A stretch of DNA of 22,367 bases from an uncultured Clostridia bacterium (GCA_944392065.1 CALXVO010000005.1:1-22367), one strand, 5' to 3'. Positions 12,516-22,155 are shown, counted from the stretch's first letter. The notes: generated from the sequence alone by a model not told the origin. Translations and numbers: made by a program.

Positions 12516-13769
12516 ATGAAAAAAATAAAGGCAGTAGTCATAAAATTATCAGAGAAAAGTGTTTTTTTTAGAAATATAGTAAGAAAAATAGTTGGCGCAA
12601 TAAGAAAAATAAGATATAAACTAAATACTTTGGGCGAAAAAGTAGATAATAAAGTAATTATATTTTGCTCATTTGATGGTAAATCTTATTCATGTAGTCC
12701 AAAGGCAATTTATGAGTATATGATTCAGCACGAAAAATACAAAGAGTTCAAATTTGTTTGGGCATTTAAAGAAGTGGAAAAATATTCTTTTTTGAAGGCA
12801 AATAGAAATACAATAATAGTTAAAATCAACTCGAGAGAATATCAAAAATATTTAGCAATATCAAAATATTGGATATTTAATTACAAAATACCAGATTATT
12901 TATATCCTAAAAAAAATCAAGTTTTTATACAATGTTGGCATGGAACACCACTAAAACGATTGGGCTGTGATCTTCTACATTTCGATAATGTATTAAATAC
13001 CATCAAAGAGATGAAAAAAAGATATAAGGTAGAAGCTTCTAAATTTACATATTTTTTATCTCCCTCAAAATTTGCAAGTGAAAAATTTATTTCTGCTTGG
13101 AATTTAAGTGAAATTGGTAAAGAGAATATTATAATAGAGAAAGGATATCCAAGAAATGATTTTTTATTTAATTACACACAAGAAGATGTGCAAAAAATAA
13201 AAAAGAAATTAGGAATTGAAAATGATAATAGAAAAATTATTTTATATGCTCCAACCTATCGCTCAAACCAACATGATGCAGAGATTGGATATACATATAA
13301 AGAAGAAATAGATTTTGAACAATTAAAAGAAAAAATAGGTAAAGATTATATTATACTTTTTAGGGCACATTATTTTGTGGCAAATAATTTTGATTTTGAA
13401 AAATATAAAGGATTTGTATTCGATGTATCTAAAGCAGATGATATAAATGAATTATATATTATATCTGACTTATTAATAACAGATTATTCGAGCGTATTCT
13501 TTGATTATGCCAACTTAAAAAGACCTATAATATTTTACATGTATGATTTAGAACATTATAGAGATAAGTCAAATGGATTTTATATTAATTTAGACGAACT
13601 TCCTGGTAAAATAGTAACAACTCAAAGCAAGCTAGAAGAAGAAATACAAAAAATAGACCAAAACAATATTTATAACGAAAAATACAAAGAATTTAATAAT
13701 AAGTATAATTATTTAGATGACGGACATGCGACAGAAAGAGTAGTAAAGGAGTGTATAATAGTTGATTAA
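12516..13769 (+). CDS. CDP-glycerol:glycerophosphate glycerophosphotransferase (TagF/TagB family)
   Basis: This 417-residue protein is predicted to extend or prime a poly(glycerol-phosphate) chain on the cytoplasmic face of the membrane using CDP-glycerol. It shows the canonical motifs in order: SFDGKSYSCSPKAIYEYM (52-69), QCWHGTPLKRLG (139-150), KGYPRNDF, YAPTYRSN, FRAHYF and LLITDYSSVFFDYAN (near 324-338). It lacks the long N-terminal extension of full-length TagF, so a TagB-like primase or short polymerase is possible. There is no transmembrane helix; a basic N-terminus suggests peripheral membrane binding. GAGGAG precedes the ATG. It overlaps the next gene by 8 nt. Confidence 0.9.
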   Translation: MKKIKAVVIKLSEKSVFFRNIVRKIVGAIRKIRYKLNTLGEKVDNKVIIFCSFDGKSYSCSPKAIYEYMIQHEKYKEFKFVWAFKEVEKYSFLKANRNTIIVKINSREYQKYLAISKYWIFNYKIPDYLYPKKNQVFIQCWHGTPLKRLGCDLLHFDNVLNTIKEMKKRYKVEASKFTYFLSPSKFASEKFISAWNLSEIGKENIIIEKGYPRNDFLFNYTQEDVQKIKKKLGIENDNRKIILYAPTYRSNQHDAEIGYTYKEEIDFEQLKEKIGKDYIILFRAHYFVANNFDFEKYKGFVFDVSKADDINELYIISDLLITDYSSVFFDYANLKRPIIFYMYDLEHYRDKSNGFYINLDELPGKIVTTQSKLEEEIQKIDQNNIYNEKYKEFNNKYNYLDDGHATERVVKECIIVD

Positions 13770-16566
13770 AAAGAGCAGAAAAAAAGTAAGTGTAATTATA
13801 CCAGTATATAATGTAGAAAAATATTTAGAAAAATGTTTAAATTCTCTAATTCTTCAAACATTATCAGATATTGAAATAGTTATAGTAAATGATGGCAGTA
13901 CAGATGATAGTCAAAAAATAATTGATAAATTTGCAGAAAAATATCCTGATAAGATTAAAGCATATGAAAAAGAAAATGGAGGTGCTGCTGAAGCTAGAAA
14001 TTTTGCTTTAAGTAAAGCAACAGGAGAATACATTGGTTTTGTTGATAGTGACGACTATGTGGCTGTAGACATGTATGAAAAACTCTATAATGCAGCGATT
14101 AGAGATAATGCAGATATTGTTACATGTGCATATTATAGAGAAAATGAAGATAGATGTATTGAAAAGGAAACATCAATAAATTGGGAATATGGGCATAGCG
14201 TATTTGAAAAACCAAATTTATTTGTTGATAGTGTACCATATATTTGGAATAAGATATTTAAAAGAGAAATAATAGAAAAAAATAATATTAGGTTTCCAAA
14301 TTTAAAAATATATGAAGATTTAGTTTTTACATACCAACTATTTATAGATGCTAATAAGATTTCTAAAGTATTTGAGCCTTTATACTTCTATACTGTTACA
14401 AGACAAACTTCACTAACATATATGTTTACAGAAAAAAGATTTGATATATTTAAGGCTTTTTCAATTTTAATAGATTATATGAAGAAAAAGGAGTGTTTTG
14501 AAAAATTTAGGCAAGAGCTATTATTCATCCTATTAAAACATATCTATGTGGTACTCGAAAAAGATTCAACAAAAGAAACCGAAAACTTAAAGAAAAGATA
14601 TATAAATGAAGTATTTAAATTTCTGAATGAAAATTTCGAAGATTGGAAAGATAACTTTTATTTTGAAAGAAATAAGAAAAATAAAAAAAACTATACTTCG
14701 AAATTGTATTGGAAGTTAAGAATAATTATAAATAAGCAAAAAAGAAAGAAAATAAAAAGAGTATTAAGCTTAGCAAATAAAACAACTAATTTGCTAGATG
14801 ATAATAGATTTTTAGGTAATAAATTTATTAAATATACAAAGTTACCAATAAACGAAAAGGCAATACTCTTAAATTCCCAACAAGGAGATAACATTAATGG
14901 AAATATGTTTTATCTTCTAAAAGAATTGCAAACTAATAATAAATATGATGAATATAAAGTTTATGTAGCATATCAAAAAGAGAAAAAAGAAGAATTTAAA
15001 GAAAAACTAGATAATTATAATTTTAGAAGATTAGAGCTGATTCAAATAAATACAAAAAAATATGCTAAAGTTTTAGCAACAGCCAAGTATCTTTTTAATG
15101 ACACAAGTTTTCCAACATATTTTATAAAAAGAAAAGAACAAATATATTTAAATACATGGCATGGAACACCTCTTAAAACGTTAGGAAAAGCAACTACAAA
15201 CGATTTTCACGACATTGCAAATTTGCAAAAAAACTTTGCTGTTTCTGATTATTTATTATATCCAAGTGAATATATGATGGAACATATGCTAGAAGATTAT
15301 ATGTTAAACAATATAGCTAAGGGTAAAGTTATGCTATGTGGATACCCAAGAAGCGAAATCTTTTTTGATAATGTAAGAAGAGAACAAATTAAAAAAGGAT
15401 TAAATATAAATGATAAAAAAATAATCGCATACATGCCAACATGGAGGGGCAATGTAAGAAATGTATCCCTAGAAGAACAATTAGAAAAGATTGAAAGTTA
15501 TTTATTAGAAATAGACAAGTCTCTAAAAGAAGAGCAGGTTTTATATGTTAACTTTCATCCATATGTGGGAAATAACATCGATTTTAGCAAATTTAATAAG
15601 ATTTTTGCATTTCCAAACAAATATGAGACATATGATTTTTTAAATATATGTGACATTTTAATAACAGATTATTCGAGTGTGTTTTTTGATTATGCTTTAA
15701 CAAAAAATAAAGTGATTTTGTTTGCATATGATGAAAAAGAATATTTACAAGATAGGGGTATGTATTTATCTCTAAATGAACTACCATTTCCTAAAGTGAC
15801 TAATGTAGAGCAACTGATAAAAGAAATAAATTCGCCAAAAACGTATAATGACAGGGAATTTCTAGAGAAGTATTGTAATTATGATAGGAAAGACACATCA
15901 AAAAGAATATGTAATTATATCATTTTAAATGAACAAAAAAATATGATTATTAAAGAAATCAAAGATAATAATAAGGAAAATCTACTTATCTATGCTGGAT
16001 ATTTAAATAAAAATAAAAAAACAGACAAGCTAATCTCAATATCTAAAAATGCCCAAAACAAAAAATATAATTACTATATATCTTACATAACAAGAAATAT
16101 TAAAAATAATAAAAGGCAACTTAGAGAATTAGAGAAAAATGGCATGAATTATATGGGACAACTTGGAGTTTTAAACAACATGAGCAGATTCCAAACTGTT
16201 TTAATATCAATGATAGGAAAAATGAAATTTTTATATAATATTTTCAAAAACAAAGTAGATTTTATTTATAGAACAGAATTGAAGAGAATTTATGATGATA
16301 TAAAATTTAAAGGTGTTATATTATATGGAAAAATTGGTGTGAGAAAAATATATGAGTTTTCAAACATGAAAGGAAAAAAAATCATTTATTTAGCTGAGAA
16401 GAGTGATTTTAACAAAAAAGTTAATAGAAAAATATACGAAAGATTTGATTGGATATTAACAACTGATGAAGATACTTTTAAAATGGTAAAGGAATATTGC
16501 AAGAGTGAAAATATAAAGAAAATTGACGTAATAGAAGATTTAAATTCTTTTAATAAATATTTATAG
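13762..16566 (+). CDS. Three-part fusion: GT2 glycosyltransferase, CDP-glycerol glycerophosphotransferase, unknown C-terminal domain
   Basis: This 934-residue protein begins with a GT2 (GT-A) domain (about 8-240) with VSVIIPVYN, VNDGSTDD and the metal-binding DSDD (95-98). After a linker comes a Glyphos_transf domain (about 365-715) with TWHGTPLKTLG (465-475), CGYPRSE, YMPTWRG, FHPY and ITDYSSVFFDY (634-644). The last roughly 195 residues (from about LLIYAGYLNK) are rich in Lys, Asn and aromatics, look globular, and are not clearly assigned; a GT-B-like fold is possible. The start is TTG, with AAAGGAG 10 nt upstream, inside the end of the previous gene. The fusion could couple sugar addition to glycerol-phosphate transfer, making a mixed-repeat polymer. 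Confidence 0.88.
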   Translation: MIKKSRKKVSVIIPVYNVEKYLEKCLNSLILQTLSDIEIVIVNDGSTDDSQKIIDKFAEKYPDKIKAYEKENGGAAEARNFALSKATGEYIGFVDSDDYVAVDMYEKLYNAAIRDNADIVTCAYYRENEDRCIEKETSINWEYGHSVFEKPNLFVDSVPYIWNKIFKREIIEKNNIRFPNLKIYEDLVFTYQLFIDANKISKVFEPLYFYTVTRQTSLTYMFTEKRFDIFKAFSILIDYMKKKECFEKFRQELLFILLKHIYVVLEKDSTKETENLKKRYINEVFKFLNENFEDWKDNFYFERNKKNKKNYTSKLYWKLRIIINKQKRKKIKRVLSLANKTTNLLDDNRFLGNKFIKYTKLPINEKAILLNSQQGDNINGNMFYLLKELQTNNKYDEYKVYVAYQKEKKEEFKEKLDNYNFRRLELIQINTKKYAKVLATAKYLFNDTSFPTYFIKRKEQIYLNTWHGTPLKTLGKATTNDFHDIANLQKNFAVSDYLLYPSEYMMEHMLEDYMLNNIAKGKVMLCGYPRSEIFFDNVRREQIKKGLNINDKKIIAYMPTWRGNVRNVSLEEQLEKIESYLLEIDKSLKEEQVLYVNFHPYVGNNIDFSKFNKIFAFPNKYETYDFLNICDILITDYSSVFFDYALTKNKVILFAYDEKEYLQDRGMYLSLNELPFPKVTNVEQLIKEINSPKTYNDREFLEKYCNYDRKDTSKRICNYIILNEQKNMIIKEIKDNNKENLLIYAGYLNKNKKTDKLISISKNAQNKKYNYYISYITRNIKNNKRQLRELEKNGMNYMGQLGVLNNMSRFQTVLISMIGKMKFLYNIFKNKVDFIYRTELKRIYDDIKFKGVILYGKIGVRKIYEFSNMKGKKIIYLAEKSDFNKKVNRKIYERFDWILTTDEDTFKMVKEYCKSENIKKIDVIEDLNSFNKYL

Positions 16567-16583
16567 TAGTAGGAGGAAACTAT

Positions 16584-17024
16584 ATGAAAAGAATTCTAAC
16601 ATACGGAACTTATGATTTATTACATTATGGGCATATCAGATTATTGCAAAGAGCAAAAGCTTTAGGAGATTATCTAGTAGTGGCACTATCAACTGATGAG
16701 TTTAATGCAAGCAAAGGGAAAAAAGCATACCATAACTATGAAACAAGAAAAAAGATGCTAGAGGCAATTAGATATGTTGATTTAGTAATCCCAGAAGAAT
16801 GCTGGGAACAAAAAATTTCAGATGTGCAAAAATATGACATTGATATTGTTGTAATGGGAAGTGATTGGGCAGGAAGCGATAAATTTGACTATTTAAAAGA
16901 TTATTGTGAGGTTGTTTATTTAGATAGAACAGAAGGTATATCGACAACTAAAATAAAGAAAGATCTAGGGTTGCAAGAACCAATAAATGGTATAAACCAA
17001 TTACCAGAACCAGAGAAAAAGTAA
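16584..17024 (+). CDS. tagD: Glycerol-3-phosphate cytidylyltransferase
   Basis: TagD makes CDP-glycerol from glycerol-3-phosphate and CTP, the donor for the transferases upstream. The 146-residue protein carries the nucleotidyltransferase signatures TYGTYDLLHYGH (6-17, with HxGH at 14-17) and RTEGISTT (115-122), both canonical. It is a little longer than Bacillus TagD because of a C-terminal tail of about 17 residues ending PEPEKK. TAGGAGGAAA precedes the ATG, 17 nt after the fusion gene, in the same apparent operon. Confidence 0.97.
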   Translation: MKRILTYGTYDLLHYGHIRLLQRAKALGDYLVVALSTDEFNASKGKKAYHNYETRKKMLEAIRYVDLVIPEECWEQKISDVQKYDIDIVVMGSDWAGSDKFDYLKDYCEVVYLDRTEGISTTKIKKDLGLQEPINGINQLPEPEKK

Positions 17025-17039
17025 AGGATTAGATGTATT

Positions 17040-19016
17040 ATGAAAAAAGAGGATATTAAAAAATTAATTTTGTTTATTATAATTGTAATAGTCTGCCTAA
17101 CTGGATTATATCTTATTGCTTATCATCAATTATTGGTTAATGGTAAAGAGCATAAACAATCAATCAGTGATGAAAATTTTGAAAAAATAAATAAGTCTCT
17201 TAATGATATTTTAGAAGGCAGTGTTATCGAAAAAAACTTTACAGCTAAATATGATGATTTAGATAAAATACTAATTTCATTTTCTGTAGATACAGACTTA
17301 AAAGAGAGCAATCAAAGTATTAATATTAAATTAGAAGATTTAAGTAATAATACAATAATAAAAGAAGAAAATGTTTTATTTGATGTAATTGATAAAAACA
17401 ATAATTACTATTTTAGTTTTGATAAACAAAAGGATTCAAAAGATAAACAATATAAATTAACAATTAGTTTTAACAATTTGAAAGAGGATTTGAGTGTAAA
17501 ATATAGTGAAAGTAACCTACAAGATAATGTATTAATTACAGTAAATGAAGAAGAAATAGATGGAACACTAGCAATAAATGAATATTACTTTGCTAGTTCG
17601 AGAATACTTAAATTTAATATTATTGCTATTTGCCTAAGCTTACTTATTATAGGATTATCATTATTTGTATATACAAGAAAAAATTTAACTCCAGAAAGAC
17701 TATTTTTATATACAGTACCAATAATTTGTATTATATTTTTAGTAGTAATGCCTATGTATAGAGGACATGATGAAAATAGACATCTGCTAAGAATTTTCGA
17801 AATATCAGAAGGACATTTACTAACAGAAGTTCATGATAATGTAGTGGGAACACCTATGCCAAGAGCTGTTATAGAAGGAATTGGAAAATATTGGCGCGAG
17901 GCAATGACATATAATGATTTAATAGATATTAAAGATAAACAAATAGATAATAATGATATAGATACTACAAATATGGATACTGTTGCTGTATATTCGCCAA
18001 TTCAATACATACCACAAGCGATAGGAATGATATTTGCAAGATTATTTTCAGATAATTTATTATTAATGCTTTATATGGCAAGGTTATTTAACTTAATAGT
18101 TTGTATAATACTATTATATTTTACAATTAAGTTGATACCATTTGGAAAAATGTTAGTATATTTAATTTCAGTATTACCATTATCAATTGAAGCATTTTCG
18201 ACAATGTCTCCAGATGGAATTACTATTTCGCTTTCGATGTTACTTATTGCCTATATATTAAATATTATTTTTAGCAAAGAAAGAATGGTAGAAAAAAAGG
18301 ATGTTGCTATCATCACAGTTATTTCTATTATTGTTGCCTTGTGTAAAATAGTATATGTGCCTTTGGTAGGGGTAATACTATTAATACCAACAAATAAATT
18401 TAAAAGTAAAAAATCAAAAGTCCTAACATCTGTGCTAGTTATTGGAATTTCGTTAATAGCTAATTTAATTTGGTTTAAAATTTCAACAGATTATTTAGTG
18501 ATAACAAGTGATGGAACATCAAATGAAAAAATATTAAATGTTTTAACATCGCCTATTGGATATTTGAGAATGTTGTTGTATACTATAAATTATAATGGTA
18601 GTACATACCTTGAAACTCTATTTGGATCTGTTTTAGCTATGGGCGAATTTGTAAAATTATATTTTATAGTACCATTTATATATTCAATATTCTTCTTATG
18701 TGAATCTACAACAGATAAAGAATTGAAAAATAAATTCAGCAAATTTCAAAATATTATAATATCTTTAATAGTTATTGTAATAATAGGTTTAGTATTTACT
18801 AGTTTATATGTTCAATTTACTGAAATAGATTCAATGACAATAAGTGGTGTACAAGGAAGATACTTTATTCCTATATTGTTGCTAATAGGATTATTGTTAG
18901 GAAATCTAAAAATTAATAGTAACTATAATACAGAAAGTAAAATGAAATTATATGGTATTACAACACTAATATTACAGTTATACATAATGTTGGCTATTAT
19001 AATAGTCCATATATAA
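17040..19016 (+). CDS. DUF2142-type multi-pass membrane protein, candidate GT-C glycosyltransferase
   Basis: This 658-residue protein has an N-terminal helix (about 8-29), an extracytoplasmic beta-rich domain of about 155 residues, then about ten or more helices. After the second helix lies GHDENRHLLRIFEISEGHL (242-260), matching the DUF2142 pattern (acidic pair, His, then EISEGHL) in the first large outer loop, where GT-C enzymes hold catalytic acids. GT-C proteins take sugars from polyprenyl-phosphate donors outside the membrane. With the polyprenyl-type GT2 and small EamA-like protein next door, a role in decorating the exported polymer is a reasonable inference. The substrate is unknown. 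The ATG follows an AAAGGAT site in the tagD tail. Confidence 0.8.
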   Translation: MKKEDIKKLILFIIIVIVCLTGLYLIAYHQLLVNGKEHKQSISDENFEKINKSLNDILEGSVIEKNFTAKYDDLDKILISFSVDTDLKESNQSINIKLEDLSNNTIIKEENVLFDVIDKNNNYYFSFDKQKDSKDKQYKLTISFNNLKEDLSVKYSESNLQDNVLITVNEEEIDGTLAINEYYFASSRILKFNIIAICLSLLIIGLSLFVYTRKNLTPERLFLYTVPIICIIFLVVMPMYRGHDENRHLLRIFEISEGHLLTEVHDNVVGTPMPRAVIEGIGKYWREAMTYNDLIDIKDKQIDNNDIDTTNMDTVAVYSPIQYIPQAIGMIFARLFSDNLLLMLYMARLFNLIVCIILLYFTIKLIPFGKMLVYLISVLPLSIEAFSTMSPDGITISLSMLLIAYILNIIFSKERMVEKKDVAIITVISIIVALCKIVYVPLVGVILLIPTNKFKSKKSKVLTSVLVIGISLIANLIWFKISTDYLVITSDGTSNEKILNVLTSPIGYLRMLLYTINYNGSTYLETLFGSVLAMGEFVKLYFIVPFIYSIFFLCESTTDKELKNKFSKFQNIIISLIVIVIIGLVFTSLYVQFTEIDSMTISGVQGRYFIPILLLIGLLLGNLKINSNYNTESKMKLYGITTLILQLYIMLAIIIVHI

Positions 19017-19046
19017 AGATATAGTATATGCTTCAAGGAAGGAATT

Positions 19047-19775
19047 ATGTTAAAAATGAAAGTTTTAATTATTATACCAGCATACAATGAACAGAATTCA
19101 ATTTTGAAAACAGTTGAAGAGTTAAAAGATACAATAAAAAAAGGAAAAGACAAAATTAAAATCGATTATGTAATAATAAATGATTGCTCAAAAGATAAAA
19201 CATTGGAGATATGCAAAGAAAACAATTTAAATATTATTGACTTATCGGTTAATCTAGGAATAGGAGGGGCTGTCCAAACTGGATATAAATATGCATATGA
19301 GAATAATTACGATATAGCGATTCAAATGGATGCTGATGGTCAACATAAACCTGAATACATTTTTGATTTAATAAAAGGTATAGAGGAAGACTATGAAATG
19401 GTAATAGCTTCACGTTTTATTGAAAAAAATGGTTTTCAATCTACTTTTGTAAGAAGATTAGGAATTAATTTGTACTCGGGACTAATAAAGATGTTTTCAG
19501 GCATCACAATAAAAGACACAACATCGGGATACAGAGTAGTGAATAAGAGAATTATAAAATATTTTGCTAAAAACTATCCAGTTGATTATCCTGAACCTGA
19601 AACAAATGCAATTCTTGCAAAATCCAAATGTAAGATAAAAGAAATACCTGTTGAGATGGAAGAAAGAAAAGGTGGGAAGTCTTCTATAACTGCTTGTAAA
19701 TCAATATATTATGCAGGTAAAGTAGCGTTAGCAATTTTAATATCTAGCATCAAGAAAGGAGAAATAGATGAATAA
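19047..19775 (+). CDS. GT2 glycosyltransferase, polyprenyl-phosphate sugar synthase type
   Basis: This 242-residue protein is a DPM1/GtrB-like GT2 enzyme, predicted to move a sugar from a nucleotide donor to undecaprenyl phosphate on the inner face of the membrane. Motifs: IIPAYNEQ, VIINDCSKD, MDADGQH (94-100, with the metal-binding DAD), SGYRVVNK and a C-terminal GGKSSI. It has no C-terminal transmembrane helices, which many relatives have. The next gene (DUF2304) could supply the membrane anchor. AAGGAAGGA precedes the ATG. It overlaps the next gene by 8 nt, implying coupled translation. Confidence 0.92.
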   Translation: MLKMKVLIIIPAYNEQNSILKTVEELKDTIKKGKDKIKIDYVIINDCSKDKTLEICKENNLNIIDLSVNLGIGGAVQTGYKYAYENNYDIAIQMDADGQHKPEYIFDLIKGIEEDYEMVIASRFIEKNGFQSTFVRRLGINLYSGLIKMFSGITIKDTTSGYRVVNKRIIKYFAKNYPVDYPEPETNAILAKSKCKIKEIPVEMEERKGGKSSITACKSIYYAGKVALAILISSIKKGEIDE

Positions 19776-20136
19776 GATACTACAAATATTATTGATTATA
19801 GGTACTATATTATTTACTATATTTATAATAGTAAAAACAAGTAGGAAAAAACTAAATTATAAATTAACTTTATTATGGTTGTGTTTTTGTCTTTTTATTA
19901 TTATTTTAGCAATCTTCCCACAGATAATAATATCGACATCCAAAATACTTCATATTGAAACACCAGTAAATGCATTGTTTTTAATTTTTATATTTTTACT
20001 TATTGTTGTAGTATTTTATTTATCAGCAGAATTATCTAAAATACAAAATAAAATAACAATTTTAGTGCAAGAAAATTCTTTATTAAAAAAGAAAATCGAG
20101 GAAGAAGCCGAAAAAAAAGAGAAGAAAGGAATGTAG
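19768..20136 (+). CDS. DUF2304 membrane protein
   Basis: This 122-residue protein has about three transmembrane helices (near 5-21, 31-50 and 65-90) and a charged coiled tail rich in Lys and Glu. Small size, helix spacing and position directly after a GT2 gene fit DUF2304, a family often found with polyprenyl-phosphate glycosyltransferases. The function is unproven; a membrane anchor or partner for the GT2 is plausible. The start overlaps the end of the GT2 gene. Confidence 0.82.
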   Translation: MNKILQILLIIGTILFTIFIIVKTSRKKLNYKLTLLWLCFCLFIIILAIFPQIIISTSKILHIETPVNALFLIFIFLLIVVVFYLSAELSKIQNKITILVQENSLLKKKIEEEAEKKEKKGM

Positions 20137-20140
20137 AAGA

Positions 20141-20491
20141 TTGCAAATTATAAGTATAATTATTTATTTAATTTTAACGGTTGGTGGGCTAATACTAGTA
20201 AAATTGGGATCGGATAGTATAAGTTTAAGTATAGTTAATGGAACTTTTAATTTTACGATGGGAATAAAAGCAATTATAGGATTTATTTGTTATATTGCTA
20301 GTTTTCTTATATATACTTTTTATATAGTAAGAAAATTTGAATTGAGTTATATATATCCAATTATAACTGGTATTACGCAAGTATTAGTAATTTTAGCCAG
20401 TGTATTTATATTAAAAGAGCATATAAGTATTCCAGCAATAATAGGAATAATTTTAATAATAATAGGAATTTTTTGTTTAAATATAAAATAG
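20141..20491 (+). CDS. Small EamA/SMR-like four-helix transporter, candidate flippase
   Basis: This 116-residue protein has four transmembrane helices. The layout (GGLILVKLGSDS in the first helix region, YIYPIITGITQVLVILASVF, KEHIS, then a Gly-rich final helix) fits the small multidrug resistance / ArnE-like branch of EamA. ArnE/ArnF flip a polyprenyl-phosphate-linked sugar, and that role would link the GT2 and DUF2142 neighbours. It could instead export a small molecule. The start is TTG with AAAGGA 10 nt upstream. It is in tight order with DUF2304 (4-nt gap) and tagG (18-nt gap). Confidence 0.8.
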   Translation: MQIISIIIYLILTVGGLILVKLGSDSISLSIVNGTFNFTMGIKAIIGFICYIASFLIYTFYIVRKFELSYIYPIITGITQVLVILASVFILKEHISIPAIIGIILIIIGIFCLNIK

Positions 20492-20509
20492 AAAGTAGGA
20501 AGAGTATAA

Positions 20510-21325
20510 GTGAGTCATGTAATAGAAATAATAAAAGACCATATACAATACAGACAGCAAATATTCAAATTAGCAAAGGCAGATTTAGTAAAAACATATC
20601 GTGGTGCTGCATTAGGATGGGCATGGGCCGTTATAAAACCAGCTGTTACTATATTTGTATATTGGTTTACATTTCAAGTAGGAATAAGGGGAATAGGAAA
20701 CGAAGTAGATGGCTTTCCATATTTTCTATGGCTTATTTCAGGTGTTATACCATGGTTCTATATGAGCGATATGATAACAGGTGGAACAGAATGTATAAGA
20801 AAATATAGCTATTTGGTTACAAAAATGAAGTTCCCAATTTCTACTATTCCAACTTTTTTTAGTATATCAAAATATATGGTACATCTAGCGTTACTAGCAA
20901 TAATGATAGTAATTTTTATTGTAATGGGATATCCGTCAGATATATATCTAATACAATTACCAATTTACATGTTACTAAATTTTCTGTTTTTTACTGTATT
21001 TTCTTTATTTTCATCATTACTTGCTTGTATGAGTAAAGACTTTTCAAATTTAGTAAAATCATTAGTAACAGCAGTGTTTTGGCTATCTGGAATAATTTGG
21101 AACATAAATACAATAAAAGATATACCATGGTTAAAAGCATTATTAAAAATAAATCCAGTAACATATTTAGTAGAAGGATATAGAAACTGCTTTATACATA
21201 AAACATGGATTTGGGAAAGTCCTAAAACTTTAATAGCCTTTTTAGTAATATTATTAGTATTAATCATTATTGCAGTATGGTTATATAAAAGATTAAGAAA
21301 AGAAATTCCAGATGTATTAAACTAG
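20510..21325 (+). CDS. tagG: Teichoic acid ABC exporter permease
   Basis: This 271-residue ABC-2 permease has six helices. The cytoplasmic N-terminus RQQIFKLAKADLVKTYRGAA followed by LGWAWAVIKPA is the polysaccharide-export permease signature, and IPWFYMSDMI and NPVTYLVEGYRNCF follow in the expected order. With the ATPase downstream it should move the lipid-linked polymer across the membrane. The start is GTG, with AGTAGGAAGAG just upstream and a good family N-terminus. The ATPase follows after 92 nt. Confidence 0.93.
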   Translation: MSHVIEIIKDHIQYRQQIFKLAKADLVKTYRGAALGWAWAVIKPAVTIFVYWFTFQVGIRGIGNEVDGFPYFLWLISGVIPWFYMSDMITGGTECIRKYSYLVTKMKFPISTIPTFFSISKYMVHLALLAIMIVIFIVMGYPSDIYLIQLPIYMLLNFLFFTVFSLFSSLLACMSKDFSNLVKSLVTAVFWLSGIIWNINTIKDIPWLKALLKINPVTYLVEGYRNCFIHKTWIWESPKTLIAFLVILLVLIIIAVWLYKRLRKEIPDVLN

Positions 21326-21417
21326 ATTTTAAGTATTATCATCTATAAATAAATATTACTATAATAAAAATATTTATGAATATAAAGGCACGCGAAAAGA
21401 AAGGATAGAAAATTTGA

Positions 21418-22155
21418 ATGGAAAATAAAGATATAGTAATAAAGTTTGACCATGTAACAAAGATGTACAAACTCTTTAAAAATGATAAAAAAAGATTATT
21501 GCATACTTTTTTCAAAAATATTAAATATAAAGAAAAAAAAGCTGTAAATGATGTTTCCTTTGAAGTAGAAAGAGGAGAATCTGTTGCTTTATTCGGAAAA
21601 AATGGTGCAGGAAAATCTACCATATTAAAAATGATAACTGGAGTAGCTTATCCAACAAGCGGAACCATAACAGTAAAAGGTAGAGTTAGTGCTTTACTAG
21701 AACTTACTTCTGGTTTTGATCCTGAATTCACAGGAAGAGAAAATATATATTTAAAAGGCCAGTTATTAGGGCTTAAAGATGCAGAAATTCGTGAACTAGA
21801 ACAAGAAATAATTGATTTTGCTGAAATTGCAGAGTATATAGACCAACCAGTAAGAACATATTCAAGTGGTATGAAAGCAAGACTTGGATTCTCTATAAAT
21901 GTAAATATAAGACCCGAAATATTAATAGTGGATGAAGCTCTGAGCGTTGGGGATGAGGAATTCAAAAATAAATGTATAAAAAAAGTAAATGAAATAGTTA
22001 ATAAAGACGATGTTACTTTACTTTTTGTTACTCATTCCACTGCTATGGCAAAAGAGTTTTGTAGTAGAGGAATTGTTATGCAAGACGGAAAAAAGACTTT
22101 TGATGGAAATATTGATGAGGCTATTGCAAGATATCAAAAAACAGTAAAAAAATGA
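21418..22155 (+). CDS. tagH: Teichoic acid ABC exporter ATPase
   Basis: This 245-residue ABC ATPase has Walker A GKNGAGKST (60-68), the signature YSSGMKARLGF (148-158), Walker B ILIVDEAL (168-175) and the switch His in VTHS (204-207). The insertion between residues 88 and 110 (RVSALLELTSGFDPEFTGRE) marks the polysaccharide-export subfamily. It lacks the long extracytoplasmic C-terminal extension of Bacillus TagH, resembling the short TarH/RfbE/Wzt-core type. AAAGGA lies 12 nt before the ATG, slightly far. It is the last gene of the cluster. Confidence 0.94.
   Translation: MENKDIVIKFDHVTKMYKLFKNDKKRLLHTFFKNIKYKEKKAVNDVSFEVERGESVALFGKNGAGKSTILKMITGVAYPTSGTITVKGRVSALLELTSGFDPEFTGRENIYLKGQLLGLKDAEIRELEQEIIDFAEIAEYIDQPVRTYSSGMKARLGFSINVNIRPEILIVDEALSVGDEEFKNKCIKKVNEIVNKDDVTLLFVTHSTAMAKEFCSRGIVMQDGKKTFDGNIDEAIARYQKTVKK

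Noticed and set aside
13480..15690. Gene conversion between the second and third transferase copies
   Set aside because: The similarity is confined to conserved catalytic motifs (HGTPLK and ITDYSSVFFDY regions); flanking DNA differs, so shared ancestry explains it.
20473..20808. Plus-strand basic reading frame overlapping tagG
   Set aside because: It runs through the start of tagG in another frame, has no binding site and reads as random Arg/Lys/Cys-rich sequence.
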